Below, one piece after another: positions 1 to 5,039 of a stretch of DNA of 14,575 bases. Source of the DNA: GCA-965745 sp046704525 (GTDB taxonomy: Archaea; Thermoplasmatota; Thermoplasmata; Thermoplasmatales; Thermoplasmataceae); assembly GCA_046704525.1 (NCBI GenBank), contig JBJKRS010000147.1, positions 1 through 14,575 of the forward strand. Reading direction: 5' to 3'. How positions within the stretch are numbered: position 1 is the first letter of the stretch; each line of letters begins with the position of its first letter. A program made the translations under genes and the position numbers. The notes beneath the pieces are model-generated. The model saw nothing but the letters and a program-made list of their open reading frames with translations. It was not told where the DNA came from and ran no database searches.

Positions 1-390
1 CGGTCCGAAGCGGTAGTGCATGAGCCCCAGGGCTCCCGGGATGGAACTGAGGATTGATGCGTTCTCGAAAACTCTCACCTCAATGCCCCTTTTCATGGCA
101 TCATACCTCAACTGGTTGTGAGTAGTAGCTGAGAGCGGGTCACCCGTTACCAGAACGGAAACCCTGCCTCCTGCGGATTCGGAGAGTATTTCACTACCCG
201 ATTCCACCAATTGGCGGTTGGCCATCTGTATTTCCTTTCCTGTAAGCTTCCTGAGATCCTTTACAGTGGTCTCCGGAGATACGGACGTATATGTCTCAAA
301 ATAGACAATGTCCGATGATTTGATAGCCTCGAGGGATTCCAGTGCCAGACTTCGTGCCCCTCTGAGGCCCAGCCCGATTATGTTAAGCAT
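1..390 (-). CDS. dphB: Diphthine synthase, N-terminal part (truncated by window edge)
   Basis: SAM-dependent methyltransferase of the diphthamide pathway, which methylates the modified histidine of translation elongation factor aEF2 in the cytosol. I translated 130 codons from ATG at 390; the frame is open to the window edge, so about half of the usual ~260 residues is present. Seen: the N-terminal beta-strand and glycine loop IIGLGLRGA (residues 4-12), a Y-x-E-x-Y-T-S-type stretch near residues 30-36 (YFETYTS), the SAM-binding VTGDPLSATTH (81-91), and ENASILSSIPGALGL (109-123), which matches the family's HNASI-G-x-x-G-L region. Its ATG lies 3 nt after the enolase stop, so it is probably co-transcribed with eno. 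No Shine-Dalgarno is seen, which fits reinitiation after eno. The tetrapyrrole-methylase fold is shared with cobalamin enzymes, but the start and the TTH motif are typical of DphB. Confidence 0.92.
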   Translation of the reverse strand, partial: MLNIIGLGLRGARSLALESLEAIKSSDIVYFETYTSVSPETTVKDLRKLTGKEIQMANRQLVESGSEILSESAGGRVSVLVTGDPLSATTHNQLRYDAMKRGIEVRVFENASILSSIPGALGLMHYRFGP

Positions 391-393
391 AAA

Positions 394-1608
394 TCAGCGC
401 GACAGATCCTCTTCAATCCTGACAAGCTCATTCAGCTTGGAAAGACGTTCCCCGCCTATCACGCCTGATTTGATGTAGCTGGACGAAAAAGCAACTGCGA
501 GGTGGGCGATAAAATCATCAGTCGTCTCTCCACTCCTGTGCGAAATGACATTCTTCATGCCTGCGCGGGTTGCAAGGTCAACTGCCTCATAGGTTGCCGT
601 CAGGGTTCCGATCTGGTTCACCTTTATGAGCACACCGTTCGTTGAGCCCTCCTCAATGCCTTTCTGTATCCGCTTGGTGTTCGTAGTGTAGAGATCATCC
701 CCCACTATGAGGCATTTGTCGCCCACAGCCTTTGTTATCTCCGCAAATCCCTCAAATGCGTCTTCATAGAGTGGGTCCTCCACAAGTGCGAACCCGTGTT
801 CCTTGACCAGGGACTTCACATAATCAATCTGCTCATCCTCGCTTTTCTTTGAGTTCCGGTAGATGTACTTGCCCTTCTCGTAGAATGAAGTGGCCGCCAG
901 ATCTGTGCCCATCTCTATCTTTACACCTGAATCGGCAGAGATCTCAGATACAGCCTTCTTCAGTATGTCTATGGCGTCTTCATCACTTATTGCGGCTGTC
1001 CATGCCCTTTCGTCTCCCATTCCAATGCTTGAGTCGGGGAGTTTCTCGCTAAGCAGCTCTCCTATTCGCCTGTGTGTCCTTGCATTGACGAATATCGACT
1101 TCAGGAATGTCTCTGCCCTGGATGCTACGTGAAATTCCTGGATTGTAGTTCCGTTGGTAGAGTGTTTACCGCCCCCTATGACATTTCCCAGTGGTGCCGG
1201 GACCTTGTTTGCCAGTGCTCCCCCAGCATATGAATAGAGCGGAAGGCCCAGAGCGTTGGCTGAAGCCTTGGCATTTGCAACAGAAAGAGCGGTTGCGAGG
1301 TTTCCGCCGAGCGTACCGAAGTTGTAGGTGCCGTCAAGCTCAACAAGCACCGCATCGAAGCCGCGCTGATCAAGCGAATTTCTTCCAACCAGGGATGACT
1401 TGACGCTGGAATTGAAGAAGTCGATCGCTGCGTCGATCCCCTTGTTTGAGAATGCGATCACCTCGGTGGCTCCTGTGCTTGCCCCTGCTGGGGCTGAACA
1501 GCGTCCGAACCCATTCTCCAGGATTATGTCCGCCTCTGCAGTAAACCTGCCTCTGGAATCTAGAACCTTTCTGAGCCTGATGTCCTTTATCTTGAGATCA
1601 CTGAGCAT
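394..1608 (-). CDS. eno: Enolase (phosphopyruvate hydratase)
   Basis: Interconverts 2-phosphoglycerate and phosphoenolpyruvate in glycolysis/gluconeogenesis; cytosolic. At 404 aa it is slightly shorter than typical enolases (415-435). Conserved elements in order: LDSRG (16-20), APAGASTG (39-46, substrate loop), IQEF (156-159, Glu158), GDE (198-200, Glu200 as proton-relay glutamate), metal-ligand Asp236, VEDP (276-279), GDDLYTTN (303-310), catalytic Lys329 in LIKVNQIGTLT, the signature SHRSGETTDDFIAHLAVA (356-373), Lys380 and the C-terminal LNELVRIEEDL. Oddity: the usual GDEGGFAP loop reads GDERAWTA (198-205), with Arg after the catalytic Glu. Start: the ATG at 1608 places DSRG at the normal distance, and a TATA-like box lies about 27 nt upstream. 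The preceding carbonic anhydrase-like gene ends 40 nt upstream; dphB follows after 3 nt. Family assignment is secure; full activity of this variant is inferred from the otherwise complete active site. Confidence 0.97.
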   Translation of the reverse strand: MLSDLKIKDIRLRKVLDSRGRFTAEADIILENGFGRCSAPAGASTGATEVIAFSNKGIDAAIDFFNSSVKSSLVGRNSLDQRGFDAVLVELDGTYNFGTLGGNLATALSVANAKASANALGLPLYSYAGGALANKVPAPLGNVIGGGKHSTNGTTIQEFHVASRAETFLKSIFVNARTHRRIGELLSEKLPDSSIGMGDERAWTAAISDEDAIDILKKAVSEISADSGVKIEMGTDLAATSFYEKGKYIYRNSKKSEDEQIDYVKSLVKEHGFALVEDPLYEDAFEGFAEITKAVGDKCLIVGDDLYTTNTKRIQKGIEEGSTNGVLIKVNQIGTLTATYEAVDLATRAGMKNVISHRSGETTDDFIAHLAVAFSSSYIKSGVIGGERLSKLNELVRIEEDLSR

Positions 1609-1631
1609 AACAATCCAGTAGATGAACTATT

Positions 1632-1639
1632 GATAAAAA
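1632..1639 (-). promoter_or_regulatory. Putative TATA box for eno-dphB
   Basis: The minus strand reads TTTTTATC, centred about 27 nt before the enolase ATG. This spacing would put transcription start at or next to the start codon (leaderless mRNA). It sits in the 40-nt gap after the carbonic anhydrase-like gene. Prediction from position and composition only. Confidence 0.45.
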
Positions 1640-1648
1640 CCTTCCCGG

Positions 1649-2173
1649 CTATGTCGTACCAGACAGGCTTTCACGGTATTTCCTGCAGAAATCATTGTAC
1701 CTTTCCTTGTAGGCCGTCCAGAGTTCGATGTAGTCGTCGTTTACGGAGGCAATTTCCTTGGCTGGTATCCCCACTGCCACTTTCCTGTCCGCCACAGATG
1801 CCTTGCTCCTGACCACTGCTCCTTCGCCAATTGCGGCCCACTCGCCCACTTCTGCAAAATCTGAAACAACCGCGCCCATTCCGACAACAGCCCAGTCCTT
1901 GACATGAGCAGTGTGCACGACAGACCCATGACCAAGGGTGACATGATCGCCTATGACTGTTTTCTCCCCTGGGCGTGCGTGGAGAACACAATTGTCTTCC
2001 ACAGCGCTGAACGAGCCAACTTCAATTGTCCCGTAGTCTCCCCGGAGCACAGCTCCCGGCCCTATCCAAGTGTTTTCGCCGATCCGGACATTCCCAATTA
2101 CCGTTGCGGTTGGAAAAACGTAGCTCCCCTTGCCTATCAGCGGGCTCTTACCTTCGTACTGGAAAACTGGCAT
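1649..2173 (-). CDS. Gamma-class carbonic anhydrase-like left-handed beta-helix protein
   Basis: Protein of 174 aa made of hexapeptide repeats (I-G-x-x-x-x / V-G-x-x-A-x) over residues 11-140, followed by a C-terminal helix (DDYIELWTAYKERYNDF, 146-162): the layout of trimeric gamma-carbonic anhydrases and their YrdA/CaiE/PaaY relatives. The three zinc-ligand histidines are present: His65 (VLHARPG), His82 and His87 (GHGSVVH). The structural pair Arg44/Asp46 (LRGD) is conserved. The Gln usually found two residues before DN reads Glu59 (VEDN), and I see no counterpart of the acidic-loop Glu of the Methanosarcina enzyme Cam. Zinc binding is therefore likely, but CO2 hydration, thioesterase or another small-molecule role cannot be distinguished. 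ATG start at 2173; a strong TATA box lies about 24 nt upstream. It follows the PfkB kinase gene by 50 nt and precedes eno by 40 nt, so it may be a one-gene transcript. Confidence 0.88.
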   Translation of the reverse strand: MPVFQYEGKSPLIGKGSYVFPTATVIGNVRIGENTWIGPGAVLRGDYGTIEVGSFSAVEDNCVLHARPGEKTVIGDHVTLGHGSVVHTAHVKDWAVVGMGAVVSDFAEVGEWAAIGEGAVVRSKASVADRKVAVGIPAKEIASVNDDYIELWTAYKERYNDFCRKYRESLSGTT

Positions 2174-2191
2174 TCCCTGTAATATAATATG

Positions 2192-2201
2192 TTTTTATAA
2201 A
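2192..2201 (-). promoter_or_regulatory. Putative TATA box for the gamma-carbonic anhydrase-like gene
   Basis: The minus strand reads TTTATAAAAA, centred about 24 nt before the ATG at 2173, in the 50-nt gap between kinase and carbonic anhydrase-like gene. It is the best TATA match in the window and implies a leaderless or near-leaderless transcript. Confidence 0.6.
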
Positions 2202-2223
2202 GTTTGGATTAAGCAGAGGCTTT

Positions 2224-3132
2224 CTATATTCCGATCCTGTCCCTTTCCTCCTCCATAATTTCCTCAGCTTCTCCGCCTTTCATACTGAAATCCTTAATTG
2301 GAGCCTGAATAGCCCTGGATGCCACAATAATGCCCAGTGCTACTGAGTCCTTAATTCCGATCCCCCTGGAAAGGCCATAATAAAGGCCTGCCCTTAGGGA
2401 ATCTCCCGCACCGATGGTGTCGTAAACCTTGTCTGTCGGGAGTATGGAGAGGTCGCTGCGCTTTCCTGAACTGTACACAGTAACCCCGTCTGACCCTTTT
2501 GTCACTATTACAGTATCCACCATATCAATTATTTCCTCTTCCTGCCGCCCTGTCAAGTCGCACATGACAGATAGCTCCGCCTCGTTGCATATGACCATTT
2601 GGGAACGCCCCAGGAATTTCTCAGTCTTTTCGTTGTCATACAGGTAGTGGATTTCCTGCCCGGGATCAAACGTCACTTTGCTCCCGCCGATCCTGGGAAT
2701 CAGTGAGAGGTAAGCATCAGGAGGGCCTGTTGAAAAGTGCACCCACTCATAATTCCTGTCCCGGGGGAATTTCTCAAGAGGGTTCCATTTGCTCATGGGA
2801 CCCTGGTACATATAGGCGACCTGGTCATTCCCGTCAGAAGTAATGTAGCATATAGGCCCATAGCCGTCATCGCGGATATCCAGGTGCTCTGAGCTGACCC
2901 CCCTTTCCTCGAGATACCGTATGTAGGCAGCGTGTGTTTTCCTGGACACAGCCCCATAAAGATCAAAATCATACCCTAGGCTGTTCGAGACAAGGGCAAA
3001 ATTTCCAGCTGTCCCGCCAAAGTTCTCCGACACGTCACTAACGCCGACAGAGCCACCTCTGGGCAATGACGGAACCCTTATCGACACGTCTATGTTAACA
3101 TGGCCAAAATAGGCGAGGAATGAAGTTGACAT
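2224..3132 (-). CDS. PfkB-family sugar/nucleoside kinase
   Basis: ATP-dependent kinase of the ribokinase/PfkB superfamily, 302 aa, cytosolic. Seen: an N-terminal substrate-binding segment FGHVNIDVSIRV (9-20), the first PfkB signature with FGGTAGNFA (38-46), CNEAE (182-186, the N-x-x-E magnesium-site motif), VTKGSDGV (210-217), and the ATP/anion-hole signature DTIGAGD (238-244) with catalytic base Asp244. After GAGD the sequence is SLRAGL rather than the usual A/S-F-x-A-G-F/L. The family covers ribokinase, nucleoside and ketogluconate kinases. From memory, a broad-specificity nucleoside kinase of this family is known from Thermoplasma, making nucleoside phosphorylation the best guess; the substrate is not proven by motif. 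The ATG at 3132 is the only reasonable start. It lies 15 nt after the TFB stop, with AAAGAGGG directly abutting it, so it is probably the third gene of the 4202-2224 operon. Confidence 0.88.
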   Translation of the reverse strand: MSTSFLAYFGHVNIDVSIRVPSLPRGGSVGVSDVSENFGGTAGNFALVSNSLGYDFDLYGAVSRKTHAAYIRYLEERGVSSEHLDIRDDGYGPICYITSDGNDQVAYMYQGPMSKWNPLEKFPRDRNYEWVHFSTGPPDAYLSLIPRIGGSKVTFDPGQEIHYLYDNEKTEKFLGRSQMVICNEAELSVMCDLTGRQEEEIIDMVDTVIVTKGSDGVTVYSSGKRSDLSILPTDKVYDTIGAGDSLRAGLYYGLSRGIGIKDSVALGIIVASRAIQAPIKDFSMKGGEAEEIMEEERDRIGI

Positions 3133-3147
3133 CCCTCTTTGATTAGA

Positions 3148-3813
3148 CTAAGTTATTTGTTTGTTGAGGTCTCTTATCACGTTCCTTATGGTGACCTCCG
3201 AAACGCCTGCAAACTTGGATATCTCACCCTGGGTTCGCAGTTCCCCCCTCTTCTGGCAAGACAGGTAGAGGCTTGCCGCCGCGATCGCGGATGGCTTGAA
3301 TGTCTTTGACCTCTTCCTCAGGGATTCTGAGAAACTGCTGCAGGTTTCCATTGCCATCTGTATGGTTCCCTCGCTGAGCATGAGCTTCTTCCCCAGTGAA
3401 CTTATGACCGCTTTGTGGTCCGGCATTCCCTTCTTGTACTTGGGTTCAAGTTCCAGTATTTTCTTGTATGTCCTCATGACAAGGACCGGGTTAAGCTGGT
3501 CCGGTACCCTCTTGTTCTTGGATTTTCCGTAGAATGAGTTTGGTGCCACGTACGAGTTTAGTTCTCTTGCAGCTGCTATTATGCACGCCGCGACAGTGTA
3601 CCTGAAGTCCTTACCCCTCATGAGGTCCTTTCTGGTGACATTCTGGTATACCTCCAGCGCCTTTATCTGGAGCTCCTTGGGCAGATTCAGGAACCTGTTC
3701 AGCTCATCATAGTATTGCAGGAAAGTCCTGTCCGAGATGTTCCTCCTCATTATTGAAATCTTGAACTGGTTGAATCTTCTTGCAAAAGAGATCGGCTCTC
3801 CCATGGACATCAT
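3148..3813 (-). CDS. TFB-like transcription factor lacking zinc ribbon (cyclin-fold core only)
   Basis: TFIIB homologue of 221 aa against about 300 for full archaeal TFBs. It begins almost at the core: RFNQFKISIMRRNISDRTF (13-31) corresponds to the region just before the first cyclin repeat. Repeat 1 spans about 30-115, with LMRGKDFRYTVAACIIAAAR (64-83). Repeat 2 spans about 125-219, with FKPSAIAAASLYLSCQKRG (172-190) and the recognition-helix segment TQGEISKFAGVSEVTIRNV (194-212). No N-terminal Cys4 zinc ribbon or B-finger is present; the only cysteines are at 77, 158 and 186. Such a protein should bind BRE/TATA-TBP DNA but may not recruit RNA polymerase the normal way, so it could be an alternative initiation factor, repressor or competitor (inference). 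Its ATG overlaps the preceding stop as ATGA. GAAGGG abuts Met1 and lies 9 nt before Met4, so initiation at 3804 is possible. Confidence 0.9.
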   Translation of the reverse strand: MMSMGEPISFARRFNQFKISIMRRNISDRTFLQYYDELNRFLNLPKELQIKALEVYQNVTRKDLMRGKDFRYTVAACIIAAARELNSYVAPNSFYGKSKNKRVPDQLNPVLVMRTYKKILELEPKYKKGMPDHKAVISSLGKKLMLSEGTIQMAMETCSSFSESLRKRSKTFKPSAIAAASLYLSCQKRGELRTQGEISKFAGVSEVTIRNVIRDLNKQIT

Positions 3814-4202
3814 CCCTTCACTATCTCCTTGTAGAACGTCTCAACGTTCAACACTTCTGTCGATTTGCTTCGCTTCATTATACTGTCCACCTCCGACTGT
3901 ACCAGATTCTCCTTCCCGTACAGGAGAGAAAAGAAAGTTCCGCTTCCTTCAACGTGTTTCACTATCTTCTCAGGCAGGGAGAATTTCTCAAAAAATTTAG
4001 AGCATATTGCTTTGAATATGGGGTATGACTCCTCTGTAACGTAAGACAGGGATTCGGCAATAATGCCTCTTCCACGCCTGGTAACTTCGTTCACTTTCTG
4101 GTTGTCTTTTGTGAAGTAGTATCCCACTTCGCGTATGCTTCCCTTGTCGGCTTTCTCCCTCTGAGTCTGCATATACTTTACGCTTCTCATGGATAACTTC
4201 AT
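3810..4202 (-). CDS. Unrecognised basic protein, coupled to TFB-like gene
   Basis: I do not recognise a family for this 130-aa protein. The first ~45 residues are very basic (Lys/Arg at 2, 6, 9, 15, 17, 20, 24, 32, 36, 42, 43, 45) and could contact nucleic acid. The remainder looks mainly helical and more hydrophobic, with AESLSYVTEESYPIFKAI (49-66) and FYKEIVKG at the end. One cysteine (67) rules out its being a detached zinc ribbon. No signal peptide or membrane helix is evident. Its TGA overlaps the TFB-like ATG by 4 nt (ATGA), indicating translational coupling and suggesting a functional link such as a partner or modulator of that factor (inference). The ATG at 4202 lies 28 nt after a TATA box, fitting a leaderless mRNA; Met5 or Met11 are alternatives. 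That it is a gene is supported by the promoter, the overlap and the full-length open frame. Confidence 0.75.
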   Translation of the reverse strand: MKLSMRSVKYMQTQREKADKGSIREVGYYFTKDNQKVNEVTRRGRGIIAESLSYVTEESYPIFKAICSKFFEKFSLPEKIVKHVEGSGTFFSLLYGKENLVQSEVDSIMKRSKSTEVLNVETFYKEIVKG

Positions 4203-4610
4203 GTTATATACCTATTGCAAAGGAACATATAAAAGTCTTACGCCTTTTTTTCCAACAAAAATCATACCGGAGAACAGAAATATATTCCAAATTGTACTGG
4301 TGCTTTATATACTAGATATCAAAAAGACGGAAAATATGAGCATATAATTCAAAATCTAGACAATGTGAACCCTGTCCTATTCCATTACTCCATACAGTTA
4401 GGTATTAGAACAATCGGTTAAGTGGCATAAGGATCATCTGATTAACAAAGGATATAATTGAGTATTTAATGCTTCCAAGGAGCACCATTTTAAACGGTTC
4501 CGGGACGATAATAATACAACTGTGGCAGACCCGTTGTTTCAAGTTTTTTTCGGACACTTGGCATATTCAATAACTAAGCCATGGGAGAGCAACTGATGGC
4601 ATGAGCTGCG
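4203..4610. other. 408-bp intergenic region without a convincing gene
   Basis: Gap between the unknown-TFB operon start and the end of the Cgi121-like gene. It is clearly richer in A+T than the flanking genes. It holds the operon promoter (4226-4235) and a second TATA-like element, GTATATAAAG on the minus strand near 4302-4313. A weak inverted repeat, GCCAT/ATGGC, lies at 4578-4582 and 4596-4600, about 10 nt beyond the Cgi121 stop, with no T-run after it. A T7 run at 4544-4550 reads on the plus strand. A 27-codon minus-strand ORF (4488-4405) encodes a hydrophobic peptide with a TATA-like stretch (4508-4517) about 25 nt upstream; I do not call it a gene. No tRNA cloverleaf, repeat array or transposase remnant is recognisable. 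Confidence 0.6.
4226..4235 (-). promoter_or_regulatory. Putative TATA box for the unknown-TFB-kinase operon
   Basis: The minus strand reads CTTTTATATG, centred about 28 nt before the ATG at 4202, consistent with leaderless initiation. A second TATA-like run lies 7-8 bp inside this distance at 4203-4211 (GTTATATAC read on plus), and a third further upstream at 4302-4313. The closest box with correct spacing is the one reported. Confidence 0.55.
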
Positions 4611-5039
4611 TCAGGAAATAGTCAGTTCAACCTTTGCCATTCTGGGGAATATGAGTTCGTCCGGTTCCGGATCGTCGGTAGGCATTTCCTGTTCAGCGGG
4701 TACCATCGCAGGAAACTCCTGAAGGAATTTTTTGAGATCCTCTTCGTCCTCGTAGACTGTCGTGATTGCCTCTGTCTGACTGGATATTCCAGCGCCTATT
4801 ATGGCCCTTGAAATCTGAGGCTCGCCAGTCAAAAACATCATGAACAGGGCACCGGTGTCCCTGACCCTTGTCATCCTTCCCCTCCTAGCGTGTTCCAGTG
4901 CGGCACGCACATGTGTTTCAGATACAATTGAATTTCTGTCAACAACAGAGAAAAAATCTTTTGTGGATCGGGAAAACTCCCTGATCCTTTTTGTGTCCGG
5001 GGAAGACAGAAGCCGAAAGCTCCTTATCTTCTCAGGCAA
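4611..5039 (-). CDS. KEOPS complex subunit Cgi121-like protein
   Basis: Best match is Cgi121 (TPRKB in eukaryotes), the small KEOPS subunit that binds the kinase Bud32 and tRNA during N6-threonylcarbamoyl-adenosine (t6A37) formation; cytosolic. At 142 aa it is near the usual ~150. Diagnostic parts: IVSETHVRAALEHARRG (38-54), resembling the family's I-V-S-x-x-H-L-x-x-A-x-x-H-A segment, and the motif FLTGEPQISRAIIGAGI (69-85), matching L-x-G-x-x-Q-I-x-x-A-I-x-x-x-G-I. An acidic proline-containing loop (116-130) precedes a final strand AKVELTIS. Start is TTG at 5039, overlapping the end of lon by 8 nt; no ATG, GTG or TTG nearer the conserved region looks better, and AGGA (5047-5050) lies 7 nt upstream. 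Its place after lon suggests co-expression through coupling. Other KEOPS genes are not in the window. Confidence 0.8.
   Translation of the reverse strand: MPEKIRSFRLLSSPDTKRIREFSRSTKDFFSVVDRNSIVSETHVRAALEHARRGRMTRVRDTGALFMMFLTGEPQISRAIIGAGISSQTEAITTVYEDEEDLKKFLQEFPAMVPAEQEMPTDDPEPDELIFPRMAKVELTIS

Noticed and set aside
3810..4202. The 130-aa ORF as the detached N-terminal zinc ribbon of the short TFB
   Set aside because: It has a single cysteine and no C-x2-C pairs, so it cannot form the ribbon.
4405..4488. A 27-codon minus-strand ORF with a TATA-like box upstream
   Set aside because: Too short and hydrophobic-by-chance in A+T-rich DNA to call a gene; kept only as a low-interest observation.
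4578..4600. GCCAT/ATGGC hairpin after the Cgi121-like gene as a terminator
   Set aside because: Only five pairs with a 13-nt loop and no T-run on the minus strand afterwards.
4203..4610. tRNA, SRP RNA, RNase P RNA or a transposon remnant in the intergenic gap
   Set aside because: No cloverleaf, GC-rich conserved core, terminal inverted repeats or transposase motif could be recognised by reading both strands.
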